DNA of 64,000 nt from an uncultured Clostridia bacterium (GTDB taxonomy: Bacteria > Bacillota > Clostridia > Lachnospirales > CAG-274). This document shows, in pieces, positions 27,373 to 35,486 of this stretch (its first letter is position 1; every line of letters starts with the position of its first letter). The stretch covers positions 62,001-126,000 of the forward strand of contig CANPXH010000003.1 in NCBI GenBank assembly GCA_947585865.1, in the 5' to 3' direction. A model generated the notes under the pieces. The model did not search any database and was not told where the DNA came from. It saw only the letters and a program-made list of their open reading frames with translations. The position numbers were made by a program, and so were the translations under genes.

Positions 27373-27400
27373 TATCGGAACGAGGTTCCGATAAATTTTT
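27373..27400 (+). terminator. Hairpin with T-tail between feoA and feoB
   Basis: Perfect 9-bp stem TATCGGAAC/GTTCCGATA with a GAG loop, then AATTTTT. It looks like a partial intra-operon terminator. The same palindrome core ATCGGAAC...GTTCCGAT recurs at 30324-30342. Confidence 0.65.
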
Positions 27401-27407
27401 GAAATTA

Positions 27408-27425
27408 AGTTAGTTATAGCTAATC
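27408..27425 (+). promoter_or_regulatory. Operator-like site upstream of feoB
   Basis: AGTTAGTTATAGCTAATC matches the two sites at 26818-26874. No clear -35/-10 pair accompanies it. Confidence 0.5.
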
Positions 27426-27462
27426 AAATAAGCCAAAACTAACTAAAGAAAGGAGATATAAA

Positions 27463-29811
27463 ATGGCTGTAACGATAGCGCTTGTAGGCAATCCCAATTC
27501 AGGCAAAACAACATTATTCAATGCATTGACAGGCTCCAATCAGTTCGTGGGAAACTGGCCTGGAGTCACTGTTGAAAAAAAGGAGGGCAGGCTAAAGGGT
27601 CATAAAGACGTAAGCATTATGGATCTTCCCGGTATATATTCGCTTTCCCCCTACACTCTTGAGGAGGTAGTTGCCAGAAATTATCTTATAAATGAAAGAC
27701 CCGATGCCATATTGAACATTGTAGACGGCACCAATCTTGAAAGAAACCTGTATCTTACAACACAGCTTACAGAGCTTGGCATACCTGTTGTGGTAGCTGT
27801 GAATATGAAGGATATACTGGACAAATCGGGAGATAAGCTGGAGCTTGAAAGCCTGAGCAAGGCTCTCGGAGTTAAAGCGGTTGAAATATCCGCTCTTAAA
27901 GGCAGCGGAATAAAGGAAGCTGCCGAAGCGGCTTTGGCAGCGGCAGGCGGCACTCAAAAGGCCGTGCACAGATTCAGCGCCGACGTGGAATCCGCACTTG
28001 ATGATATTGCGCATATGCTCAGCGTTCCCGATGAACAAAAACGCTTCTGTGCCATAAAGATATTTGAAAGAGATGACAGGATAAGTGATGCTGTGGGAGA
28101 GCTGCCCGATGCGGAAAATATAATAAAAGCCGCAGAGGAAAAGTTTGACGACGACAGCGAAAGCATTATAACGAACGAAAGATATGAGTATATCGGCAGC
28201 ATAATAAAAAGCTGCTATGTACATAAATGCACCAATAGGCTCAGTATATCAGACAAAATAGACAAGATAGTTACCAACAGGTTTTTGGCACTTCCTATTT
28301 TTGCCGTTGTTATGTTTATCGTCTATTATGTTTCGGTCACCACAGTCGGTACCATTGCCACAGACTGGGCCAATGACGGTGTATTCGGTGACGGCTGGTA
28401 TCTTTGCGGGATCGGCAGGGAGGCCTTTGATGAGGCTGCTGCCGATTTCGAGAGAGCCGGCGCCATACTTGAGGGGGCTGAAGCAGGCGATACTTCCATC
28501 GACATAGAAGACGAGGAAGGCAATATCGTTGAGACAGTCGATATTACAGATGAAGCCGTTGAAGAAGCAAGGTCTGTTGAAGAGCCCGACAATTCCGACT
28601 TCGGCATATGGGTACCTGGTATCCCCGTCATATTGGAAGCGGGGCTTGACGCCATAGGCTGTGCAGACTGGCTGAAGAGCCTTATACTTGACGGTATCGT
28701 GGCGGGAGTAGGCGCTGTGCTGGGCTTTGTGCCTCAGATGCTCATACTCTTTATATTCCTTGCGTTTTTGGAGGCCTGCGGATATATGGCGAGAGTTGCG
28801 TTTATAATGGATAGGATATTCAGGCGCTTCGGTCTTTCCGGCAAGTCCTTCATACCTATGCTCATAGGTACGGGCTGCGGTGTTCCGGGCGTTATGGCAT
28901 CCAGAACGATCGAAAACGACAGAGACAGAAAAATGACTATAATGACTACCACATTTATACCCTGCGGCGCTAAGCTGCCTATAATAGCTCTTATAGCAGG
29001 CGCTCTTTTCGGCGGCGCATGGTGGGTCGCTCCAAGTGCTTATTTCGTAGGCATAGGAGCTATAGTGGTATCGGGTATAATTCTTAAAAAGACAAGTGTG
29101 TTTGCAGGAGACCCGGCGCCCTTCGTTATGGAGCTGCCGGCATATCATATGCCCACTGTATCAAATGTGCTGAGGAGTATGTGGGAAAGAGGCTGGTCAT
29201 TTATAAAAAAGGCAGGCACCGTCATATTGCTCTCCACCGTATTCATATGGTTCACTTCAAGCTTCGGATATACGGAGGAAGGCTTTGGCATGGTAGAAGA
29301 TCTGAGCGACGGTATACTTGCCTTGATAGGCCGTGCCTTTGCATGGGTGTTCACACCTCTCGGCTTTGGTGACTGGAAGGCTGCCGTTGCCGCAATCACA
29401 GGTCTTGTAGCCAAGGAAAATGTCGTGGGTACATTCGGCATACTCTATGGATTTGCCGAAGTTGCGGAAGACGGTTCGGAAATATGGGGAGAGCTTGCGG
29501 GAGCATATACACCTGCAGCGGCATATGCCTTCCTTGTGTTCAATCTTCTCTGCGCTCCCTGTTTTGCAGCGATAGGCGCTATCAAAAGAGAAATGAATTC
29601 GGCTAAATGGACACTGTTTGCCATAGGCTATCAAACACTTTTCGCCTATGCCGCCGCCCTTTGTGTATATCAGTTCGGCACGCTTATGACCACAGGCGCA
29701 TTCGGTATGGGAACCATCGCTGCGTGTATCGTCTTGGCGGGAGCCGTATATATGCTCCTCCGACCATGCAGGGAAAAGAGTGAATTTAAAAGAACGGCTT
29801 TTGCCAAATAA
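27463..29811 (+). CDS. feoB: Ferrous iron transporter FeoB
   Basis: A 782-residue inner-membrane Fe(II) transporter. The N-terminal G domain has GNPNSGKTTLFN (G1, residues 9-20), DLPGIYSL (G3) and VNMKD (G4), followed by a GDI-like helical region. The membrane part has two Gate-type nucleoside-recognition blocks, with LIGTGCGVPGVMASRT and PCGAKLPIIALI marking the conserved Cys-containing helices. An unusually acidic insert (about residues 320-380, rich in Glu and Asp, around IEDEEGNIVETVDI) lies in the first extracytoplasmic loop, where an iron-collecting role is conceivable. GAAAGGAGATATAAA precedes the ATG. Confidence 0.95.
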   Translation: MAVTIALVGNPNSGKTTLFNALTGSNQFVGNWPGVTVEKKEGRLKGHKDVSIMDLPGIYSLSPYTLEEVVARNYLINERPDAILNIVDGTNLERNLYLTTQLTELGIPVVVAVNMKDILDKSGDKLELESLSKALGVKAVEISALKGSGIKEAAEAALAAAGGTQKAVHRFSADVESALDDIAHMLSVPDEQKRFCAIKIFERDDRISDAVGELPDAENIIKAAEEKFDDDSESIITNERYEYIGSIIKSCYVHKCTNRLSISDKIDKIVTNRFLALPIFAVVMFIVYYVSVTTVGTIATDWANDGVFGDGWYLCGIGREAFDEAAADFERAGAILEGAEAGDTSIDIEDEEGNIVETVDITDEAVEEARSVEEPDNSDFGIWVPGIPVILEAGLDAIGCADWLKSLILDGIVAGVGAVLGFVPQMLILFIFLAFLEACGYMARVAFIMDRIFRRFGLSGKSFIPMLIGTGCGVPGVMASRTIENDRDRKMTIMTTTFIPCGAKLPIIALIAGALFGGAWWVAPSAYFVGIGAIVVSGIILKKTSVFAGDPAPFVMELPAYHMPTVSNVLRSMWERGWSFIKKAGTVILLSTVFIWFTSSFGYTEEGFGMVEDLSDGILALIGRAFAWVFTPLGFGDWKAAVAAITGLVAKENVVGTFGILYGFAEVAEDGSEIWGELAGAYTPAAAYAFLVFNLLCAPCFAAIGAIKREMNSAKWTLFAIGYQTLFAYAAALCVYQFGTLMTTGAFGMGTIAACIVLAGAVYMLLRPCREKSEFKRTAFAK

Positions 29812-29827
29812 GAAATGAGGTCGTAAA

Positions 29828-29962
29828 ATGGGTACATTTATAGTGGGAATGATACTTCTTGCAGTGATAATATCCATAATTTGCAAAATGATAAAAGAAC
29901 GTAAAAGCGGAAAAGGCGGATGCGGCTGCGGCTGTGAAGGCTGTTCCCGCAAATGCCGCTGA
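29828..29962 (+). CDS. FeoB-associated Cys-rich membrane peptide
   Basis: A 44-residue peptide: one membrane helix (GTFIVGMILLAVIISIIC), a basic stretch, then a Cys-rich tail (CGCGCEGC, then SRKCR). This layout and the position directly after feoB match the FeoB-associated Cys-rich membrane protein family (FeoC-like in position only). GAGGTCGTAAA precedes the ATG. The cysteines may bind iron; that role is inferred. Confidence 0.85.
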   Translation: MGTFIVGMILLAVIISIICKMIKERKSGKGGCGCGCEGCSRKCR

Positions 29963-30122
29963 AACAGCTTTTATACACGGCGATCATAACCGTCACATAT
30001 TTTGTATGCGCAGGGCTTTTAAAATAAAGCTAAGCATTGCCTATACTGCCTTGATGATACCGAAGGCTTCTCCTTCGCAAACACAGGCCTTGCCTACGAT
30101 ATCGGTATGATCTGTCAAAACA

Positions 30123-30180
30123 AAATTCGGTGCTGCCCCCGGGCTGTTTGCTTTGCCTTGGAGCGCACCGAATTTTTTGC
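30123..30180 (+). terminator. feo operon terminator
   Basis: AATTCGGTGC (30124-30133) pairs with GCACCGAATT (30165-30174), followed by TTTT; the 31-nt loop holds a GCCCCCGGGC palindrome. Confidence 0.75.
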
Positions 30181-30186
30181 ACAATG

Positions 30187-30704
30187 TAACTTATCCGAAG
30201 GTGAAAATAAAGCTTGCTTTAATTTGCACCGAGGATAAGTTACCGACACGTCAGTGGAGGTATTTATATTAAAAATTCACGAGCAAAGCGAAGTGAATTT
30301 AGTAAATTATGAAATAATTTACAATCGGAACATAGTTCCGATAATATAACTTATCCGAACGTGAAAATGGAGCTTGCTCCGATTTTAACGGAGGATAAGT
30401 TACCGATATGTTTTTGCGTTTTACCGACTAAAGGAAGGTAAAACATAATGCGTCAACATTGAAATACGAAGTATTTCAGCAAAACATAGAGGTATAACTG
30501 AGAAAATGGAACTTGTTCCGATATTTATCGAAGATAAGTTAACGATATGTTTTTCCTGTTTTGGAGCATAGCGACAAAATGTACTGCGTAAGCAGTAAAA
30601 GGCGAAGCATTTTAGGAAAAACATAGAGTATCCGAAGGTGAAAATAAAGCTTGCTTTAATTTGCACCGAGGATAAGTTACCGACACGTCAGTGGAGGTAT
30701 TTAT
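30187..30704. repeat. Array of palindromic repeat units, including a perfect 76-bp duplication
   Basis: No gene is credible here. A 76-bp unit at 30192-30267 recurs identically at 30629-30704. Each holds the inverted ends TTATCC...GGATAA, an inner AAAGCTTGCTTT palindrome and the tail CGACACGTCAGTGGAGG. Two diverged copies lie at about 30348-30420 and 30497-30554, with inner palindromes GGAGCTTGCTCC and GGAACTTGTTCC. Smaller hairpins (ATCGGAACATAGTTCCGAT at 30324, TGAAATACGAAGTATTTCA near 30460) fill the spaces. The last unit overlaps the stop codon of the histidine kinase gene. Confidence 0.85.
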
Positions 30705-32848
30705 CTGTTCAAAACGATTATTATTTTGAAAAGATCGCCGTCTGTCACTATATTCATGGTACCGCCATGGAGCTCAACGATGCTTTTGGCTATTGACAGA
30801 CCCAGCCCCGAGCCCTCTGTGGTACGGGAAGAATCTCCTCTTTTAAACCTTTCAAAAAGCTCATCCGCTTCAAAATCCATATTATAGTTGGCAACATTTT
30901 TAAAAACTATAGTAACTGTAGATTCGCCTTCTTTAATGTTTATATATGCCCTTGAGCCCCTTGGCGAATATTTCAGTATATTGTTCAGCAGATTGTCGAA
31001 CACTCTCCACATCTTTTGTCCGTCCATGTTCACCAAAAGCGGTGCCGGCGGCTTCGTAACTATGAACTCAATGCCCGACTCTTCTATCTTATATGAAAGC
31101 TCGCCCATGGTTTGGTTCAAAAGAGCAATAATGTCGGAGTGCATCATATCCAGCTCCATTTGTCCGCTTGAAAGCTTCGACGCCTCAAACAGATCGTCTA
31201 TAAGTATCTTAAGGCGCTTTGACTTATTGTCTATAACGTCTATATATTCCTTTGCTTTTTTGTCCTGTATATCCAATTCCTTAAGAAGAGACACATAGCT
31301 TATTATAGATGTGAGCGGCGTCTTTAAGTCGTGGGAAACGTTTGTTATGAGCTCTGTCTTCAGCCTTTCGCTTTTAAGGTTCTCCTCCATTGTTTTTTTA
31401 AGGCCGTTGTTGATATTGTTGATATTATTAAGTGATGTGGTGAAAAGGCCCTTCTGTTCGGGTATGGTATCCATTTTGCCGTCTGCCAGTTCACGAAGAT
31501 AATATCTGAGCTTTATCTGAGCCACTATAGCCTTGAATGCTATTATAAGGAAGAACACCAGTATATACGAAAACAGCATTATGCCCAGCGTGCGCAGTAT
31601 GCCTGTTCCCAAAAGCGATACAAACATTACGCCCAGTGTAAAAAGTATACAGACCACATCAAAAATGAGCATTCCCGTAAATGACCATTTCTGAGTCTTG
31701 AAAGCAAGCTTTATATCATTTATCATTTCATAGCCCAATTTAAAATCGGGAGCTTCCAAAAGCGTCTTGGGCGATCTTATGATATTGCATATATATGCCA
31801 GAGCAAGACATATGAACTCCAGTATAAAGCAGCTTATACATATCATAAGGAATATGCGTGGGAACATACCCCATGTAAAGCTGTTAGTAAGCGGAGTCGA
31901 TGTGTATTTTATATAATACACCACTATCTTTACGAGCATAACAAGCACAGGTATTATAAATATAAGAGGCAGCTTTGTAAAGCCTTTGTACAGCTTGTCC
32001 ATTACCGTCATAAAATATTCCCTGTTGTACAGCCACAAAAACGAAATGATAGCCGCCGCCAAGCCCATAAGGCAAATAGGCAGATAAACTGAAGACAATA
32101 TGCTGTTATAGCTGAGCTTTCTGTGAAGAATATCCATCTGTGTCTTCACGGCAGAGGATGTAGTTTCGGGTATGGATATCTTGCATATGAGATTATTGGA
32201 GTTAAAAGCATCATTGAGCTTTGCTCCGTTGAAATTAATATTGAACATATCATCGCTCAGAGATATGACCTCATAAAAGTTTTCCTTGTAAAAATCCTCG
32301 GTATTGCTGGCTATCACCCTGCCCAAGAGCTTGCTGTAAAGTGAGAAATGGAAATCGTCGTTAGTCTTGAGATATTCCTCTACGGCATTGTAATTTGTGA
32401 CCGCCTCGGAAAGCATGGCCTGATGCTCAAGTATGCTGTCTACGGTCAGATTTTTTATATCTATGTCGTAGAGCTCTTCGGGATCCATGGTATAATAGCT
32501 TCCCGCATCCCTGTCCGGCCCTGCGTTCTGCGTCTGCCTTTCAAAGGTCTGCAGGCTTTTTTTTGCGCTTTTCGTATCTCCCGTAGACATATATGTATCT
32601 ATTTCCGAAAGCTTCCTTTCAGCCTGATCTATATCAAAGTTGTTGTAATATATATAATATCTTTGAAGATTCTTGGCATAGCGCAGCACCATATCGTTTA
32701 TTTCTTCGCTGTCTTTAAAATAAGAAAAATCATTCTCCGTATAAGGCAGCTTTTTTTCAACGCCTGTAAGCATGGCGCAGCCCAATATCACGGCTGTCAG
32801 TATGAGCAAAAGCACTGCCGTGATCTTATTTTGATATCTTGTATCCAA
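30701..32848 (-). CDS. Sensor histidine kinase (HisKA/HATPase), multi-helix membrane sensor
   Basis: A 715-residue kinase. TM1 (about residues 9-27) is followed by an extracytoplasmic helical domain of about 220 residues, then five or more membrane helices (about 250-460). The HisKA box NVSHDLKTPLTS has the phospho-accepting His near residue 507. The HATPase domain has DNLLNNILKYSPRG (N box) and GSGLGLSIAKSIVELHGG (G2 box). The large sensor domain has no recognised fold. The gene overlaps the response-regulator gene by 23 bp, so the two form a cognate pair. Its TAA stop lies inside a 76-bp repeat unit, which may have replaced the original 3' end. Confidence 0.92.
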   Translation of the reverse strand: MDTRYQNKITAVLLLILTAVILGCAMLTGVEKKLPYTENDFSYFKDSEEINDMVLRYAKNLQRYYIYYNNFDIDQAERKLSEIDTYMSTGDTKSAKKSLQTFERQTQNAGPDRDAGSYYTMDPEELYDIDIKNLTVDSILEHQAMLSEAVTNYNAVEEYLKTNDDFHFSLYSKLLGRVIASNTEDFYKENFYEVISLSDDMFNINFNGAKLNDAFNSNNLICKISIPETTSSAVKTQMDILHRKLSYNSILSSVYLPICLMGLAAAIISFLWLYNREYFMTVMDKLYKGFTKLPLIFIIPVLVMLVKIVVYYIKYTSTPLTNSFTWGMFPRIFLMICISCFILEFICLALAYICNIIRSPKTLLEAPDFKLGYEMINDIKLAFKTQKWSFTGMLIFDVVCILFTLGVMFVSLLGTGILRTLGIMLFSYILVFFLIIAFKAIVAQIKLRYYLRELADGKMDTIPEQKGLFTTSLNNINNINNGLKKTMEENLKSERLKTELITNVSHDLKTPLTSIISYVSLLKELDIQDKKAKEYIDVIDNKSKRLKILIDDLFEASKLSSGQMELDMMHSDIIALLNQTMGELSYKIEESGIEFIVTKPPAPLLVNMDGQKMWRVFDNLLNNILKYSPRGSRAYINIKEGESTVTIVFKNVANYNMDFEADELFERFKRGDSSRTTEGSGLGLSIAKSIVELHGGTMNIVTDGDLFKIIIVLNR

Positions 32849-33518
32849 TTCCCCACACCACCTTTAGGTACATAGGTTCCTTTGGGTTTACCTCTATTTT
32901 TTCTCTTATTCGCCTTATGTGAACCGCCACGGTATTTTCGCTGTTTATAAAGGGCTCGTTCCATACCTTTTCATATATCTCCTCTATGGAAAATATCACA
33001 TTGGGATTTTCCATAAGGAGCTGGAGTATCTTAAACTCTATGGGCGTAAGCTTAACGGGCTTGTCATCAAGCTTTACCTCCTTTGTTTTTTTGTTGAGAT
33101 AAAGACCTCTTATAACAAGCTCGTCGTTTGTCTGCTGAAAGCTGCCGAATTTGGTATATCTTCTCAGATTCGACTTTACCCTTGCTATAAGCTCCAGAAA
33201 ATTAAAGGGCTTTGTTATATAATCGTCTGCTCCTATGTTGAGCCCAAGTATTATATCCTTGTCCTCAGACTTGGCGGAAAGCACTATAATAGGTATCTCC
33301 TTGTCCTTTCTTATTTTGAGTATAGCCTGTATGCCGTCCATCTTGGGCATCATAAGATCCATTATTATAAGATGTATGTCCGGGTGCTCATTGAGCACCT
33401 CAAGGGCTTCCTCGCCGTTTGTGGCTGTATACACCTTCATTTGTTCGTTTTCAAGATATATCTCTATCGCCTGAAGTATTTCCTTATCGTCATCTGCGAC
33501 CAGTATCTTATATTCCAT
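32826..33518 (-). CDS. OmpR/PhoB-family response regulator
   Basis: A 230-residue regulator. The receiver domain has the acidic pocket ADDD (residues 8-11), phospho-acceptor Asp54 in IIMDLMMPKMDG and the KPF lysine near 103. A winged-helix DNA-binding domain follows (VKLTPIEFKILQLL, then TVAVHIRRIREKIE and VWGIGYKI). The DNA-binding part resembles the VanR branch. An AAGGAGGAAATT site precedes the ATG. Target genes are unknown; the adjacent kinase overlaps its end. Confidence 0.93.
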   Translation of the reverse strand: MEYKILVADDDKEILQAIEIYLENEQMKVYTATNGEEALEVLNEHPDIHLIIMDLMMPKMDGIQAILKIRKDKEIPIIVLSAKSEDKDIILGLNIGADDYITKPFNFLELIARVKSNLRRYTKFGSFQQTNDELVIRGLYLNKKTKEVKLDDKPVKLTPIEFKILQLLMENPNVIFSIEEIYEKVWNEPFINSENTVAVHIRRIREKIEVNPKEPMYLKVVWGIGYKISK

Positions 33519-33761
33519 AATTTCCTCCTTATCTCAAATATCTTGTCTGCACATATGATCTTAACATATTATACTATATTTTTATATATATTTTTATTAA
33601 ATATTAATTAATTTTGGTATAATGTCCTTTTAATTTTTGTGATGGTTTATTTGCTTGTTTTGGGCTTGTTTAATATGTTTTGGGCGGATTTTAGAGAAAG
33701 TGCAAAATCAGCTAAAATCATATAAATTCGAGTTCGTAATATACGGGCAATATACAAAGCG
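33519..33761. other. Junction between host operon and prophage; likely attL region
   Basis: About 240 bp with no gene. The right-hand part, next to the integrase gene, is where the left attachment site should be, but the core cannot be identified without attR. No tRNA gene is present. The left part holds an AT-rich promoter region for the response regulator, including a TATAAT near 33570. Confidence 0.45.
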
Positions 33762-34766
33762 CTAAATCATATTGACGGCCTCAAGGAGGGGAGCAAGCTC
33801 AAGCTGAGTGTAGACATCTCTTGTGACATTGCCCCCGGAATGGCCGACTATTTTCTGAATGATAACCTCCTGAACGCCTGCGGCAGTCATAAGGGATACG
33901 AAGGTGGACCTTGTATCATGTGGAGTATGCTCGGGCAGATTAACGGAATAATATCTGCGGAGATCCTCGTAACTCAAAGGAAGAAGGTTCGGACCTTCGA
34001 GAGACATATAATGCTCAAAAAAGGGCATTATCTTGTCCGCTATGGGAACAAAGCGTATGCTTGCCTTAGTCTTGGCCTTGGGGATATAAAAATAATTATT
34101 CTCCAGGTGAACATCGGACTTACAAAGAGAGGTAAGCTCCGAAGGACGGCAGCCCGTATATATATACATCAGAATAATGTCATATTCCGATTTGTTCGCC
34201 CAAAGCTCATCTATTTCCTCAGACTTAAATGCCTTGTGATTTTCTATGGCCCTATAGTCTCTGACTTTGACAAAATCGGCATAGTTTCTGGTGATAATAT
34301 CGTTTTCCATAGCCCAATTGAATACAAAAGACATAACTATCTTTATATTATTGAGTGTGGACTTGGAAGCTCCTATATTGCTGTCCATAACCATATTGAG
34401 ATCGTCAATGCGCAGATCCGCCATCTTGCAAGAATGAATGGCAGCGCATTTTTTAAAGGCAGAGGTATAGGAATAGTAGCGAGCAGAGGAGCAGTCCGTA
34501 AGGTTGCGTTTAGACCAGCGTTCCCATGCTTCGGCAAAAGTGATGTCTATATATTTAGTTGGTGTGCGGAGAACATTATACTCCGCAAGGGCTTGTTTTG
34601 CCTCCTTTATTGTTGGATAATATCCCAAATACTTGTACTTTTGGCGGTAGAGACCATCGGAACAAGGAACAGAGGATGCAATCTTATCCGTAATGCGGAC
34701 TGCGTATCTGTTGCGCCGCTTTTTGCCAAGGTCTATAACACTGCCATAACCGTTTGGATTTCTCAT
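33762..34766 (-). CDS. int: Phage tyrosine integrase
   Basis: A 334-residue site-specific recombinase. An N-terminal arm-binding domain (residues 1-65, GSVIDLGKKRRNRYAVR, YLGYYPTIKEAKQAL, AP2-like) precedes a core-binding SAM-like domain and the catalytic domain. The catalytic residues are Arg207 (GCRPSE), His283 and Arg286 (HDTRST), His309 (GHSGG) and Tyr319 (DVYTQL). It would integrate and, with the excisionase, excise the prophage. AAAGGAGAATTACC precedes the ATG. As the outermost gene it marks the left end. Confidence 0.94.
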   Translation of the reverse strand: MRNPNGYGSVIDLGKKRRNRYAVRITDKIASSVPCSDGLYRQKYKYLGYYPTIKEAKQALAEYNVLRTPTKYIDITFAEAWERWSKRNLTDCSSARYYSYTSAFKKCAAIHSCKMADLRIDDLNMVMDSNIGASKSTLNNIKIVMSFVFNWAMENDIITRNYADFVKVRDYRAIENHKAFKSEEIDELWANKSEYDIILMYIYTGCRPSELTSLCKSDVHLENNYFYIPKAKTKASIRFVPIADKIMPFFEHYMSLEGPNLLPLSYEDLRRYYSVNLPEHTPHDTRSTFVSLMTAAGVQEVIIQKIVGHSGGNVTRDVYTQLELAPLLEAVNMI

Positions 34767-34791
34767 GGTAATTCTCCTTTCATAGGCACAA

Positions 34792-34811
34792 ATAAGCCAC
34801 TTGCAAGGGGG
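34792..34811. repeat. 20-bp repeat upstream of int, shared with the excisionase leader
   Basis: ATAAGCCACTTGCAAGGGGG occurs here about 25 bp upstream of the int start and again at 37286-37305, directly before the excisionase-like start codon. No other copy was noticed. Confidence 0.7.
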
Positions 34812-34842
34812 GGGTATGTATTGTTAATGAAAGGGAGTATTT

Positions 34843-35361
34843 TTATTTATTTAAATAAGCGGAACAACTTTCGAGTTCAAGGTATTGTCCATTGCTTACT
34901 GTAAAATACCTTTGAGAAATAAAATTATCATTTGCAACAATGTCATCCTGGTTTGCATCCGTTGATATACAGAAGTAAGCATGTTCGCCATAATGTGGGT
35001 ATGCTATATACTCTCCTGCCGGAATATCAGTTCCTACCTTATACATTCCTTCGTCATAAGAAGTAGGTGCTGGTTTGGTTGTTGCTTCAGTAGTAGTTTC
35101 AACTATCGAAGTACTTTCTGTAACTGTCTCCATAGTGGTAGGTTCGTATTTCTGCTTTAATTGAGATATTTCTCTGTTAGCTTCATTTACAAGGTCAACA
35201 GATGCAGCATATTTTTTTTTCAAATCATCATATTTGTTGTTAAAATGCTGAGATGTAACAGCATATACTATAATGGACGTTATTATGGCAGTAATAAGTG
35301 CTGTCATAATATATTTTATATTTTTTCTTTTAATTAATTTTTCAAATAAATCTAATAACAT
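34843..35361 (-). CDS. Membrane-anchored lysogeny-module protein with IPAGEY-type domain
   Basis: A 172-residue protein: membrane helix at residues 17-36, coiled-coil segment 40-71, Thr/Glu-rich linker 75-100, then an extracellular domain opening GMYKVGTDIPAGEY. That opening recurs in many small Firmicutes lipoproteins of unknown function. It lies between int and immA in the leftward block with its own GGGAGGAATTATT site, so it is likely expressed from the prophage. A role in superinfection exclusion or lysogenic conversion is possible but only inferred. Confidence 0.65.
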   Translation of the reverse strand: MLLDLFEKLIKRKNIKYIMTALITAIITSIIVYAVTSQHFNNKYDDLKKKYAASVDLVNEANREISQLKQKYEPTTMETVTESTSIVETTTEATTKPAPTSYDEGMYKVGTDIPAGEYIAYPHYGEHAYFCISTDANQDDIVANDNFISQRYFTVSNGQYLELESCSAYLNK

Positions 35362-35381
35362 AATAATTCCTCCCTAAAACA

Positions 35382-35486
35382 TTGACAAATATATACAATT
35401 TGTACTATAATTTTACTGAGGACTATTCTTGCTGAGTATTTCTCGTTTAAGGTATCAGATATTCCCAGTATCAGATACCTTTTTTA
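35382..35486 (+). ncRNA. Candidate small RNA (about 70 nt) antisense to the 3' end of immA
   Basis: A rightward promoter, TTGACA (35382-35387), 18-nt spacer, TATAAT (35406-35411), would start RNA near 35418. A long hairpin follows at 35451-35479 (GGTATC-A-GATATT, CCC loop, AGTATC-A-GATACC) with a run of Ts at 35480-35485, a classic terminator in the rightward direction only. No open reading frame lies between. The RNA would overlap the last 30 bp of immA on the opposite strand. Expression is not shown. Confidence 0.5.

Noticed and set aside
28249..29148. 299-codon minus-strand frame inside feoB
   Set aside because: Antisense shadow of feoB with no recognisable domain.
30187..30704. CRISPR array
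   Set aside because: Units are long, palindromic and unevenly spaced, without constant short repeats, unique spacers of equal size or cas genes.
33600..33761. tRNA gene as integration target
   Set aside because: No cloverleaf, anticodon stem or T-arm could be found at the prophage border; the site seems to be intergenic.
33840..34904. Long rightward open frame (354 codons) opposite the integrase gene
   Set aside because: It is antisense to a gene with full catalytic residues, has no family features and no ribosome site.
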